The notes under the pieces were generated by a model. It was not told the origin of the DNA and ran no database searches. It was given only the letters and a program-made list of their open reading frames with translations. The position numbers and the translations under genes are program-made. A stretch of DNA of 21,903 bases from JBDTSW01 sp039930945. GTDB lineage: Bacteria; Actinomycetota; Thermoleophilia; Solirubrobacterales; 70-9. The DNA is taken from the NCBI GenBank assembly GCA_039930945.1, contig JBDTSW010000026.1, positions 1 to 21,903 on the forward strand, given 5' to 3'. Positions 14,810 to 21,903 of the stretch are shown here, in pieces (within the stretch, counting starts at the first letter, position 1; every line of letters starts with the position of its first letter).

Positions 14810-15289
14810 GTGTCCGGGCGAAACCAGGAAACGATCCGCCGCCTCTACGAGGGCCTCGATCGCGCCGACGGCGAGGCGATGGCAGCCTGCTATGCGCCCG
14901 ACGCGACCTTCTCGGACCCGGTCTTCCCAGACCTCGAGGGCAGCGAGGTCGGCGACATGTGGCGGATGCTGACCGAGCGCTCGACCGACCTCTCGGTCGA
15001 GCTGGCAGAGCATTCGGCCGGCCCGGACACGGGCGACGCGCACTGGATCGCGACCTACACCTTCCGCACCGGCCGCAGGGTGGTCAACGACGTCCGGGCC
15101 GAGTTCCGCTTCACCGCCGACGGTCGCATCTGCACCCACCGCGACAGCTTCGACCTCTGGAAGTGGTCGCGCCAGGCGCTCGGCCCGATCGGGATCGCCC
15201 TCGGCTGGTCGCCGATCGTCCGCAACAAGATCCGCACCGAGGCCGCCGACGGCCTCGCCGAGTTCCAGTCGGCCAAACCTGCCGAGTGA
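14810..15289 (+). CDS. NTF2/SnoaL-like protein
   Basis: The 159-residue protein has a single alpha+beta NTF2-like fold. It opens with helix NQETIRRLYEGLDRADGEAMAACY, then the characteristic PDATFSDPVFPDLEG turn and strands ending in GRICTHRDSFDLWKW. These proteins range from polyketide cyclases to ketosteroid isomerase-like enzymes and simple binding proteins, so the reaction is unknown. A C-terminal helix (about 125-159) extends the core. The GTG start fits the family. A weak TATGAG is present upstream, but no good ribosome binding site. It lies 78 bases after the SHOCT gene and converges on ferritin. Confidence 0.85.
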   Translation: MSGRNQETIRRLYEGLDRADGEAMAACYAPDATFSDPVFPDLEGSEVGDMWRMLTERSTDLSVELAEHSAGPDTGDAHWIATYTFRTGRRVVNDVRAEFRFTADGRICTHRDSFDLWKWSRQALGPIGIALGWSPIVRNKIRTEAADGLAEFQSAKPAE

Positions 15290-15300
15290 GGCCCAGGCCC

Positions 15301-15380
15301 TAACCCCACCGGACCGGACGAATCCGAGCAAGCTCGGATCACCGGTCGCTTCGCTCCCTGGGACGATCCGGTGGGAGTTA
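15301..15380. terminator. Long structured element between convergent genes
   Basis: Outer arms 15301-15313 and 15367-15380 pair over 13 bp with one bulged A. Inside, ATCCGAG and CTCGGAT (15322-15339) form a hairpin with loop CAAG. It probably terminates transcription from both sides, but it is more elaborate than a simple terminator. Confidence 0.6.
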
Positions 15381-15389
15381 TTGAGCTTC

Positions 15390-15923
15390 CTAGGCGCCGC
15401 CGCCGGCGGCCGGGGGCGCGGTGGGGTCGTCGCCCTCCTCGCCGAGCGCCTCGCGGGCCATGTACTCCTCCACCAGCAGCAGGTTGTCCTGCGAGCGCTC
15501 GACCACGTTGAGGAGATCGGACATCAGCGCCACCTCCTCGACCTGCTCCTTGACGAACCACTGCATGAACTGCTCGGCGCGGTAGTCCTTGCTCTCGCGC
15601 GCGAGCTCGAACAGCGCGTAGATCTCCTCGCCGACCCGCTTCTCTTGCTCGAGCGCCATGCGCACGGGCGAAACGGCGTCGTCGAAGCTCGTCTGCTGGC
15701 CCTTGATGTCGGGGATCCGGACTTCCTCGTCGACGTCGAGCAGGTACTGGGCCATCATCATCGCGTGCTCGCGCTCCTCGATCGCCTGGCGGTAAAAGAA
15801 CGCGGCCAGGCGAGGCAGGGTCTCGCTGTCGTAGTAGACGGCGGCGCCGATGTATTGCATCGCGGCGCCGAACTCGTTGGCGATCTGGACGTTGAGGGCT
15901 TCGGGGAAAGACCGCTCGGACAT
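15390..15923 (-). CDS. Ferritin (iron storage, ferroxidase type)
   Basis: The 177-residue protein is a non-haem ferritin that would form a 24-mer, oxidising and storing iron in the cytoplasm. The ferroxidase residues fall at the same numbers as in Escherichia coli FtnA: E17, E50, H53, E94, Q127 and E130. It also strongly resembles mycobacterial BfrB in FMQWFVKEQVEEVALM. The Ala/Gly/Pro-rich C-terminal tail is like BfrB too. The ATG at 15923 is chosen for the AGAGGAG ribosome binding site 5 bases upstream. The frame continues to 16097 only as antisense-like Pro/Arg sequence. It has a possible promoter TAGCGT upstream and lies 67 bases after the enolase-like gene. Confidence 0.95.
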   Translation of the reverse strand: MSERSFPEALNVQIANEFGAAMQYIGAAVYYDSETLPRLAAFFYRQAIEEREHAMMMAQYLLDVDEEVRIPDIKGQQTSFDDAVSPVRMALEQEKRVGEEIYALFELARESKDYRAEQFMQWFVKEQVEEVALMSDLLNVVERSQDNLLLVEEYMAREALGEEGDDPTAPPAAGGGA

Positions 15924-15952
15924 CTGGGCTCCTCTGGGTCGGCTTTCGCCGG

Positions 15953-15958
15953 ACGCTA
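15953..15958 (-). promoter_or_regulatory. Possible -10 box for ferritin
   Basis: TAGCGT on the minus strand, giving a leader of about 25 bases that includes the ribosome binding site. No iron box was recognised. Confidence 0.35.
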
Positions 15959-15990
15959 GCGAAGACGACGGGTTCGGTTCGCCGAAGCCG

Positions 15991-17058
15991 CTATTCGGCC
16001 CACCGAAATCCGGTCGCCGACGGGGCCGGCTCCATCGGGCTGGTGGGGAGACCGTCGGGGACGGCCGGGTCGTTGTATCCCGAGGGGGCGGTGTCATTGG
16101 GAGTGTCGGGGTGAAAGAGCGAGGCCAGGTACTGGATCTGGCCGCGGCCGACCGAGAGCTCGCCCTGGCCGCCGCCGTAGATGGCGATCTGGTTGTCGGC
16201 GCAGTGCTCGTAGATGGAGAGCAGCACCCGCAGCGAGCCGAAGCGCGAGGGCTTGGAGTTGATCGCCGTGCGGGCGTGCTGCTTGACGTCGTCGAGCGAG
16301 TGCAGGTTCGCGTCCCAGGTGATCCGGTCGGCGTGGGGCTCGAGCACCGGGCGGGTCTCGTCGTTCAGGTCCGGATCCTCGAGGTAGGCGTCGGGGAAGG
16401 CGTCGGCGACCTTGGCGTAGAGCACCGGGTCGGTGTCGACGTCCACGGGGGTGCCCCGGTAGAGCCCCTTCAGGTCGAGGACGCGGACTGGGGCGAGCTC
16501 ACGCAGCTCGGCGATCAGCTCGTCGTCCCAGTCGTTCTCGGGATCGAGCTTGAACTCCAGGGCGGGGTACTTGGCCAGCCGCTTTCGCAGCGGCTCGGCG
16601 TTGGAGGCCTTGGCGTCGTCGCCGAAGCTGCCCAGGCGGGTCGAGCAGACGAACCGAAGCGGCTTCGGTTCGCGGCCGACGGCGGCGTGCAACGAGGTCC
16701 CTGCCTGGCGCAGCGCCAGGTCGAGCGCCGCCGACTCGTAGGCCCAGCGGCGGTAGTGGCGCGCGGCTTCGTGCTCGGGCGCCGCGGTCGCGAACAGGTC
16801 GAGCCCGCCGGCCAGCTCGCAGAACTCGCCCAGGGTGCTCGGGCCGGTGAGGTCGTGGATGGGCCCGGCGTCGCGGTGGGCGATGTGGTCGAGGACGGTG
16901 TAGACGACGTCCTCGCCGAGGCCCTCCTGACCCCCACCGCGCAGGTGCACGATCGTCGACGGGCGGGTGAACTCGGGGGAGAGCTCGCGGTCGCGATCCT
17001 CGAGCTCATAGGAGTCGACGCGGATCGGGAGCCCGGCGAGCTTGTCGTAGAGGCTCAT
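15991..17058 (-). CDS. Enolase-superfamily protein of unknown substrate
   Basis: The 355-residue protein has a C-terminal barrel with the enolase-superfamily pattern: DLKG (D195), EDP (E227) and WDAN (D249) as likely magnesium ligands, FKLD (K170) and NSKPSRFG (K269) as candidate acid/base lysines, and YGGGQGELSVGRGQ (294-307). It is closest in style to the mandelate racemase, muconate cycloisomerase and methylaspartate ammonia-lyase branches. The assignment to a branch is uncertain, and the tail after 315 (Pro/Asp/Ser-rich) is unusual. The ATG is supported by a leaderless -10 box TAGGCT 6 bases upstream. It is followed on the same strand by ferritin. Confidence 0.75.
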   Translation of the reverse strand: MSLYDKLAGLPIRVDSYELEDRDRELSPEFTRPSTIVHLRGGGQEGLGEDVVYTVLDHIAHRDAGPIHDLTGPSTLGEFCELAGGLDLFATAAPEHEAARHYRRWAYESAALDLALRQAGTSLHAAVGREPKPLRFVCSTRLGSFGDDAKASNAEPLRKRLAKYPALEFKLDPENDWDDELIAELRELAPVRVLDLKGLYRGTPVDVDTDPVLYAKVADAFPDAYLEDPDLNDETRPVLEPHADRITWDANLHSLDDVKQHARTAINSKPSRFGSLRVLLSIYEHCADNQIAIYGGGQGELSVGRGQIQYLASLFHPDTPNDTAPSGYNDPAVPDGLPTSPMEPAPSATGFRWAE

Positions 17059-17064
17059 CCCGAG

Positions 17065-17070
17065 AGCCTA
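17065..17070 (-). promoter_or_regulatory. Leaderless -10 box for the enolase-like gene
   Basis: TAGGCT on the minus strand, then 6 bases, then ATG. The TAG is in frame. Confidence 0.6.
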
Positions 17071-17104
17071 GTGACGGATTTCCTCCGGCCCGGCGCCCGT
17101 ACAG

Positions 17105-17863
17105 CTAGCGATGCTCGGGATTGGGCCAGGCGGGCCGGCAGCCCGCGTCCCACTCCGAGCGCTGGTTGCCGTGGGCGGGGATGCCGCCGGCGTCCTTGAG
17201 GATTCGCGCCAGGTGCAGCAGATTCCAGGTCGCGAACGCGGTGTTGCGGTTGGTGAAGTCGTTGGAGGGCCCGCCCGAGCCCTCGTCGAGGTAGGACGGG
17301 CCGGGGCCGGCCTCGCCGATCCAGCCGGCGTCGGCCTGTGGGGGAATGGTGTAGCCGAGGTGCTGGAGCGAGTAGAGCGTGTTCATCGCGCAGTGTTTGA
17401 CGCCGTCCTCGTTGCCGGTCACGAGGCAGCCCCCGACGCGGCCGTAGTAGGCGTACTGACCGGCGTCGTTGAGCAGGTGCGAGTTGCCGTAGAGGCGCTC
17501 GATCACCTGGGTGGCGACCGACGTCTTCTCGCCGAGCCAGATCGCCATCCCGATTACGAGGATGTCAGCGGCCATCACCTTCTCGTGGATCTGCGGCCAG
17601 TCGTCGCTCTCCCAGCCGTGCTCGGTCATGTCGGGCCAGACACCGGTCGCGATCTCGTGGTCGATCGCGCGGATGCAGTCGACCTCGACCTCGTTGCGAC
17701 GCATGATCTCCATCGAGATGTCCATCAAGCCCTGGGTGTGCGACAGCTCCGGGCTTCGCTTCAGGGTGCAGTTGATGAACAGGGCCTTCAGGTCCGAGTA
17801 GTCGCTCTCGCTCAGCTCGCAGAGCTGGGCCTGCTTCTCGTTGAGGAGGTCTCGATCGCTCAT
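17105..17863 (-). CDS. Flavodoxin-like / NAD(P)H-dependent FMN oxidoreductase family protein
   Basis: The 252-residue protein has a flavodoxin-like fold after about 25 leading residues: strand and loop KALFINCTLKRSPELSHTQ (phosphate-binding region), AADILVIGMAIWLGEKTSVATQVIERLY (middle strand and FMN-side loop) and GRVGGCLVTGNEDGVKH. The C-terminal extension with SGGPSNDFTNRNT and WNLLHLARIL is typical of a common actinobacterial subgroup annotated as flavodoxin family or NAD(P)H-dependent oxidoreductase. The electron acceptor is unknown. The ATG at 17863 is chosen for an AGGAG about 8 bases upstream. The frame runs on to 18214 without family sequence. It is divergent from the small membrane protein gene. 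Confidence 0.88.
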   Translation of the reverse strand: MSDRDLLNEKQAQLCELSESDYSDLKALFINCTLKRSPELSHTQGLMDISMEIMRRNEVEVDCIRAIDHEIATGVWPDMTEHGWESDDWPQIHEKVMAADILVIGMAIWLGEKTSVATQVIERLYGNSHLLNDAGQYAYYGRVGGCLVTGNEDGVKHCAMNTLYSLQHLGYTIPPQADAGWIGEAGPGPSYLDEGSGGPSNDFTNRNTAFATWNLLHLARILKDAGGIPAHGNQRSEWDAGCRPAWPNPEHR

Positions 17864-17917
17864 CGTCTCGTCTCCTGGTCGGGTTCGGGCGTGCAGTCCA
17901 GCCGCATCCTCCTCCGT

Positions 17918-17923
17918 TACGCT
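17918..17923 (+). promoter_or_regulatory. -10 box for the 87-residue membrane protein gene
   Basis: TACGCT (TANNNT), about 20 bases before the ATG, leaving room for the GGAGG ribosome binding site at 17932-17936. Confidence 0.4.
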
Positions 17924-17942
17924 GGGGCCAGGGAGGCGCTGC

Positions 17943-18206
17943 ATGATTCTCGCCCATTTCACCCCAACGGAGGTGCCGGGAACGCTGGCGGTGCTCTGCC
18001 TCGGCCTCTGCTTTGGAGTGCTGATCGCCCGGCACCGAAGCGCGACTCCGCTGATGACGATGGTCGCCTGCTCGCTGATCGCCTTCGCGGCACTGGGGTA
18101 CTTCGGTGACGCGCGCGGCTGGCCCGAGTCGGCGCGGATCTCCATCGACGTGATCTTCTTGGTGCAGGCGATCTTGCTCGCATCACTTGCGATCAAGAGG
18201 GCCTGA
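17943..18206 (+). CDS. Small hypothetical membrane protein
   Basis: The 87-residue protein has three hydrophobic helices (about 10-29, 35-54 and 64-85) and little else. GGAGG 6 bases before the ATG gives a confident start. I do not recognise the family. It lies alone between the divergent flavodoxin-like gene and the convergent amidase. Confidence 0.7.
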   Translation: MILAHFTPTEVPGTLAVLCLGLCFGVLIARHRSATPLMTMVACSLIAFAALGYFGDARGWPESARISIDVIFLVQAILLASLAIKRA

Positions 18207-18208
18207 TG

Positions 18209-18232
18209 GATCACAGCGGCGAGCTTGTGATC
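18209..18232. terminator. Convergent hairpin terminator
   Basis: GATCACA and TGTGATC pair over 7 bp around a 10-base loop. The right arm covers the stop codon of the amidase gene. Confidence 0.5.
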
Positions 18233-19463
18233 AGCCGCTAGCCAGGACGCGGTTCGTCAGCAGCCCGAAGGCCTCGATTCCCGCCGCCAGGTCGGCCTCG
18301 GAGGTGTCTTCCCCCTTGGCGTGGCTGAGCCCGGCGATCGAGGGACAGAAGATCATCGCCGCCGGCAGCACCCGCGCGATCTCGGCGGCGTCATGCAGGG
18401 CGCCACTGGTGATCGGCCGGCCGGAGCCGCCGGCCTGTGCGCAGGCCGCCCGCGCCGCCTCGACCAGCTCCGGGTCGAACGGGATCGGCTCGATCTGCCA
18501 GAGCGGCCCTTGCGCGAGGTCGCACTCGCGGGCCACCGAGGCCTCCACGACCGCGGCACGGGCCTCGGCGAGCATCGCCTCGAGCTCGGCCGCGTCGGGG
18601 TGGCGGAGGTCGGCGACCAGCTCGGCAGCTCCCGCCACCGCGGTCGCAATCCCGGGCTCGAAGCGAAGCACCCCGGTGGTCGCGACCCCGTCGTGCTCGC
18701 GGCCGATCGCCTCGATCCGAAGCGCCGCGTCGGCCGCGGCGAGGCCGGCGTCGCGGCGCATCTCCATCGGGGTCGTGCCGGCGTGGGAGGCCTGCCCGGT
18801 GATCCGGAAGCGGTGGCGCTCGACCCCGGCGCACCCCTGCACGGCGGCCGCGGCGATGCCGGCGCGCTCCAGCACCGGCCCCTGTTCGATGTGCAGCTCG
18901 AGGTAGCCGCCGAGGCGCTCGCGACGGGCGCCCGACTCAAGCGCCCGGTCGAGCTCGACGCCGTTGGCGGCGAGTACCTCTCCCAGCGTGGCCCCCTCGG
19001 CGTCGCGCAGGCCCCGGACCTCGTCGAGGTCCAGCGTCCCGGCGCAGGCCGAGCTGCCGAACAGGCTGCGGCCGAACCGTGCGCCCTCCTCGTCGGCCCA
19101 GTCGACCAGGGCGAGCGTCCGTGGCGGCGCCTGGTCGGACCGCGTCCAGGACCTCAGCACCCCGAGCGCGGCCATCACCCCGTAGGCGCCGTCGAGCCAG
19201 CCGCCCGCCGGCACCGAATCGAGGTGCGAGCCCATCGCCAGCGCCGGCTCGACGCCGCCGGGAAGGTATGCCCACAGGTTGCCCGCCTCGTCGCGCTCGG
19301 GCTCGATCCCGATCTCGGCCAGCAGCTCGGCGAGAAAGGCGCGGCCCTGGCGCCACTCCTCGTCCCAGCACAGCCGGCGGGCGCCGCCCTCGCCGCCGGT
19401 GCGGCGATCGAGCTCCCGCAGGTCGGCGATCACCCGGCCGGCGTCGATCGCCGGGCCCGCCAT
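18231..19463 (-). CDS. M20-family Zn-dependent carbamoylase/amidase (N-carbamoyl-amino acid hydrolase / allantoate amidohydrolase type)
   Basis: The 410-residue protein is typical of the hydantoinase/carbamoylase amidase family. Metal-site motifs are complete: GSH80LDSVPAGGWLD91G, DE125E126GARFG, ELH191IEQG and, near the end, GLSH381. The dimer-domain motif GQASHAGTTPMEMRRD (223-238) and SGALHDAA (353-360) are also present. Known members hydrolyse N-carbamoyl groups (beta-ureidopropionase, L-carbamoylase, ureidoglycolate or allantoate enzymes). It is the last gene of an operon after an arginine-type decarboxylase and a guanidino-hydrolase. Its ATG overlaps the previous stop (TGATG), so it is translationally coupled. 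N-carbamoylputrescine is a plausible substrate, by context only. Confidence 0.9.
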   Translation of the reverse strand: MAGPAIDAGRVIADLRELDRRTGGEGGARRLCWDEEWRQGRAFLAELLAEIGIEPERDEAGNLWAYLPGGVEPALAMGSHLDSVPAGGWLDGAYGVMAALGVLRSWTRSDQAPPRTLALVDWADEEGARFGRSLFGSSACAGTLDLDEVRGLRDAEGATLGEVLAANGVELDRALESGARRERLGGYLELHIEQGPVLERAGIAAAAVQGCAGVERHRFRITGQASHAGTTPMEMRRDAGLAAADAALRIEAIGREHDGVATTGVLRFEPGIATAVAGAAELVADLRHPDAAELEAMLAEARAAVVEASVARECDLAQGPLWQIEPIPFDPELVEAARAACAQAGGSGRPITSGALHDAAEIARVLPAAMIFCPSIAGLSHAKGEDTSEADLAAGIEAFGLLTNRVLASG

Positions 19464-20344
19464 CAGCCGGCGGGGTCGCGCCGCAGCGCCTGGCCGAGGC
19501 AGTGGGCGCTGCCGCCGCCCAGCGTGAACATCTCCAGGTCCGGGGCGAGCAAGGTCAGGCCCCTGGCCTCCATCTGCTCGTTCAGCGCCCGGGCACCGGC
19601 GGCGGTGAGGACACGGTCGTCACCCAGCGAGATCGCGTTGACGCCCAGGGTCCAGGCGTCGTCGGCCGGCACCTCGAGGATCTCGAAGCCCTTGGCCTGA
19701 AGCCACTTGACGAGCGCTCCCGAGAGGTACTCGGTGCAGACCGCGGCGGTCCTCTCCGCCACCACGGCCATCAGCACGTCGATGTGGACGAAGACTCCGG
19801 GGATCGGCTCGACCCGCGCCTCCCAGCCCTCGGCCTCGAAGTGCGAGGCGAGCTGGGTCGCGGTGGAGTACTCGGTGCGCTGCTCGCCGGTGCCGATGAC
19901 GACGCTGCCGGGCTCGACGATGATCACGTCGCCGCCCTCGATCGCCCCGGCGGTCGCCATCTTCCAGATCGGGATTCCGGCCCCCTCGTAGAAGCGGACG
20001 ACGGGCCCGTACTCGCCGCGGCGCCAGGGCTGCTTGGGCGCGGTCACGTATGCGCCCCAGGGGGTCATCACGCTCGAGTCGCGGGCGAACACCTGGTAGG
20101 GGAGGGCCGGGTCGGGATCGAGGTAGTGGCAGCGAACGCCGGCCTGCTCGTAGGCCGAAACCAGCTCGGCGTGCTGGGCCGCGGCCGCGTCCGCGTCGAA
20201 GACCCTGCCGCTGTCGAGGGTGGCGCCGGTGATCGCGCTGGTGCGAAGCCAATGGAAGTTGTCGGCAGGGCAGAGGAGGACGTCGCGCATGACGCCATGC
20301 TCGGAGTCGACCCCCCAGGCAGCGTCCGCAGCTGTACTTGTCAT
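19463..20344 (-). CDS. Amidinotransferase/DDAH-fold guanidino hydrolase
   Basis: The 293-residue protein has the pentein fold of dimethylargininase and arginine deiminase. Landmarks are FARDSS (D89), EGGDV (E136), the catalytic His in FVHID (H187) and the nucleophile in GGGSAHCLG (C282). Length and order fit DDAH or the arginine deiminase-like subgroup rather than the longer agmatine deiminases (AguA), which carry different motifs. The reaction is hydrolysis of a guanidino group with release of ammonia or an amine, leaving a ureido (carbamoyl) group. Its start overlaps the decarboxylase stop as ATGA, and its stop overlaps the next start. Agmatine, methylarginine or arginine are the candidate substrates. 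Context favours agmatine, as inference. Confidence 0.85.
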   Translation of the reverse strand: MTSTAADAAWGVDSEHGVMRDVLLCPADNFHWLRTSAITGATLDSGRVFDADAAAAQHAELVSAYEQAGVRCHYLDPDPALPYQVFARDSSVMTPWGAYVTAPKQPWRRGEYGPVVRFYEGAGIPIWKMATAGAIEGGDVIIVEPGSVVIGTGEQRTEYSTATQLASHFEAEGWEARVEPIPGVFVHIDVLMAVVAERTAAVCTEYLSGALVKWLQAKGFEILEVPADDAWTLGVNAISLGDDRVLTAAGARALNEQMEARGLTLLAPDLEMFTLGGGSAHCLGQALRRDPAG

Positions 20345-21819
20345 TCGACCACGACCCGGATCGTCTTCAGGCTGCGGTCACTGGAGCCGCGCACCCAGCC
20401 GCCGTGGGCGAGCGAGTCCGCGATGTAGTCCAGCGTCGATGCCGTCAGCCGCTCGCCGGGCAGGACGTTGGGCACCCCCGGCGGGTAGGCGGCGAGCGAC
20501 TCGGCGGCGATCCTGCCCTCGGCCTGCTCGAAGGGGACGATGTCCTGAGGGCCGAGAAACGCCTCGCGCGGGGACATCTCGGTCGAGCCCCAGGGCGGCG
20601 GTACCGCGAAGCGCCCGTGGGGCTCGTCGGTCTCGCCGATCTCCGCGACCGCGCGCCGAAGCGCTGCCAGCAGTCGCTGGCCGGTCTCGCCGGCGTGCTC
20701 GCCGAGCCCGAAGAGGGCGAGGACGACGTTCTCGGAGAAGAGCTCGACGTTGACGTCGTCGGACTCGCGCATCAGGCCGGCGAGGCGATGCCCGGTGGCG
20801 CCGGTGCCGCGGACGTCGACGACCAGGCGAAGCGGGTCGTAGGCGAACACGCCCGGGCGGCCGACGATGCGCTCGTCGAGGACGTCGAGCCCCGGGATGT
20901 CGCGCACCTGCTGGCGGAGGCCACGCAGCGAGCGCACGGTCTCGGCGAGCAACTCGGCGCCGTGCGTCGCGGCCTGGCGCCGGGCGGCGTCGAGCGACGC
21001 GGTCAGCAGGGCGTTCGGGCTGGTCGACTCGATCAGGGTCACGGCCCGGTCGACGATGCGCTCGTCGATCCTGTCGGTGTCGCCCACGTGCAGGATCGCC
21101 GACTGGGTCAGGCTGCCGACGATCTTGTGGGTCGAGGAGAGGACGATGTCGGCACCGTTTTCGAGCGCCGAGGACGGGAGCTCGTCGGAGAAGCGAAGGT
21201 GGGCCCCCCAGGCCTCGTCGACCACCAGCGGCACGCCGGCGGCGTGGGCGACGTCGGCGAGCGAACGGACGTCGGCGACGGCGCCGAAGTAGGTGGGCGA
21301 GGTGATCATCGCCGCGACCGCCTCGGGCTCGGAGTCGAGCGCGCGCTCGAGGACCTCGGGGGTGAGGCAGTGGGCGATGCCGAGCTCCGAGTCGACCTCC
21401 GGCGAGACGAACAGAGGCCGGAGGCCGGCGAGGATGAGCCCGTCGACGTTGGAGGAATGAACGTTGCGCTGAACCACCACCCGCTCGCCGAGGTGGGCGA
21501 GGGCCAGGCAGATCGCGTGGTTGCCTCCGGAGCCGCCGTTGACCAGGAACCAGCTGCGCTTGGCCCCCCACGCCTCGGCCGCGAGCACCTGGGCCTGCTG
21601 GAAGAAGTTGCGGGAGAAATACTGGCCGACGTCGATCCCCTCGACTCCGGCCGGGATGTCCATCTCCAGCGCCAGCGGGCCGATCGCCTTACGCAGGCCC
21701 GGATCGGCCCCCCGGCCCCCCTTGTGTCCTGGCACGTTGAAGCGGCCCGGATTGCGGTCGTTGTACGCGATCAGCGCATCCAGGTAGGGCGTGCGACTTT
21801 GATCGGGGGCCGCCGGCAC
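20341..21819 (-). CDS. speA: Orn/Lys/Arg decarboxylase (PLP fold, SpeA-like)
   Basis: The 492-residue protein is a short-form member of the aspartate-aminotransferase-fold Orn/Lys/Arg decarboxylases, as in Bacillus SpeA. PGHKGG (30-35), NGGSGGNHA (94-102), DEAWGAH (201-207), the PLP lysine in SSTHK232IVGS and the C-terminal YPPGVPNVLPGE block are clear. The 130-residue wing domain of the long enterobacterial enzymes is absent. Substrate choice between arginine, lysine and ornithine cannot be read with certainty, but the next gene acts on guanidino groups, which favours arginine to agmatine. The GTG start is supported by a -10 box TAGCGT 7 bases upstream. It heads a three-gene operon with overlapping starts and stops. 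Confidence 0.88.
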   Translation of the reverse strand: MPAAPDQSRTPYLDALIAYNDRNPGRFNVPGHKGGRGADPGLRKAIGPLALEMDIPAGVEGIDVGQYFSRNFFQQAQVLAAEAWGAKRSWFLVNGGSGGNHAICLALAHLGERVVVQRNVHSSNVDGLILAGLRPLFVSPEVDSELGIAHCLTPEVLERALDSEPEAVAAMITSPTYFGAVADVRSLADVAHAAGVPLVVDEAWGAHLRFSDELPSSALENGADIVLSSTHKIVGSLTQSAILHVGDTDRIDERIVDRAVTLIESTSPNALLTASLDAARRQAATHGAELLAETVRSLRGLRQQVRDIPGLDVLDERIVGRPGVFAYDPLRLVVDVRGTGATGHRLAGLMRESDDVNVELFSENVVLALFGLGEHAGETGQRLLAALRRAVAEIGETDEPHGRFAVPPPWGSTEMSPREAFLGPQDIVPFEQAEGRIAAESLAAYPPGVPNVLPGERLTASTLDYIADSLAHGGWVRGSSDRSLKTIRVVVE

Positions 21820-21826
21820 GGCCGCG

Positions 21827-21832
21827 ACGCTA
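21827..21832 (-). promoter_or_regulatory. Leaderless -10 box for the decarboxylase operon
   Basis: TAGCGT on the minus strand, 7 bases before the GTG. No ribosome binding site is present. Confidence 0.55.
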
Positions 21833-21854
21833 CCATCGTCGCCCGGCCTGCTGC

Positions 21855-21860
21855 TACCTT
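21855..21860 (+). promoter_or_regulatory. Possible divergent -10 box near the right edge
   Basis: TACCTT (TANNNT). A GTG at 21873 opens a frame to the window end (31 bases) that could start a gene continuing to the right. Confidence 0.25.
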
Positions 21861-21903
21861 CTGGCCGTCCCTGTGGACGACGACCTCCCTCGAAGTAACA
21901 ACG

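Noticed and set aside
15924..16097. 58-residue N-terminal extension of ferritin
   Set aside because: Pro/Arg-rich and overlaps the enolase-like gene. A good ribosome binding site and E17 numbering support 15923.
17864..18214. Extension of the flavodoxin-like protein
   Set aside because: Antisense of the small membrane protein gene. AGGAG supports 17863.

Overview
The window looks like chromosomal DNA of a high-GC actinobacterium. The gene content, the many GTG starts, the leaderless promoters and the protein motifs are most like Thermoleophilia (Solirubrobacterales-type) genomes. That placement is inferred from pattern recognition, not from a search. Coding density is very high, and no stretch longer than about 110 bases lacks a gene, pseudogene or RNA.

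Layout. 1-1518: the 3' part of a class III alcohol/formaldehyde dehydrogenase gene and a coupled metallo-beta-lactamase-fold hydrolase. 1611-2489: tRNA-Glu(TTC) and lgt. 2507-4014 (minus): SDR oxidoreductase and ZIP metal transporter. 4039-6211 (plus): catalase-family haem protein and a CPA1-type cation/proton antiporter. 6254-6326: tRNA-Val(TAC). 6422-7634 (minus): a small conserved protein and an alpha/beta hydrolase. 7664-9397 (plus): a large secreted-plus-membrane protein (PepSY-like domain joined to a GT-C/GT87-like core). 9354-10181 (minus): fumarylacetoacetate hydrolase family protein. 10243-10316: tRNA-Asp(GTC). 10317-12812: a segment bounded by a perfect 43-bp repeat of the tRNA-Asp 3' half. 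It holds a frameshifted sensor/GGDEF/HD-GYP gene and a small YHS-like Cys protein, and no recombinase. 12922-15289 (plus): two membrane proteins (a small four-helix protein and a SHOCT-tailed one) and an NTF2/SnoaL-like protein. 15390-17863 (minus): ferritin, enolase-superfamily protein and flavodoxin-like protein. 17943-18206 (plus): a tiny membrane protein. 18231-21819 (minus): a tightly overlapping three-gene operon for arginine/guanidine metabolism.

The most interesting points are four. (1) The three-gene operon (Orn/Lys/Arg decarboxylase, DDAH/amidinotransferase-fold hydrolase, M20 carbamoylase-type amidase) could carry out the arginine - agmatine - N-carbamoylputrescine - putrescine route with enzymes not orthologous to AguA and AguB. 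(2) The tRNA-Asp repeat marks a likely site-specific insertion or its remnant. (3) A recurring leaderless promoter, TAG followed by NNT, sits 6 or 7 nt before the start codon of at least eight genes. In two divergent pairs the -10 boxes abut or overlap. (4) The GGDEF/HD-GYP gene carries a one-base frameshift and has also lost the HD histidine.
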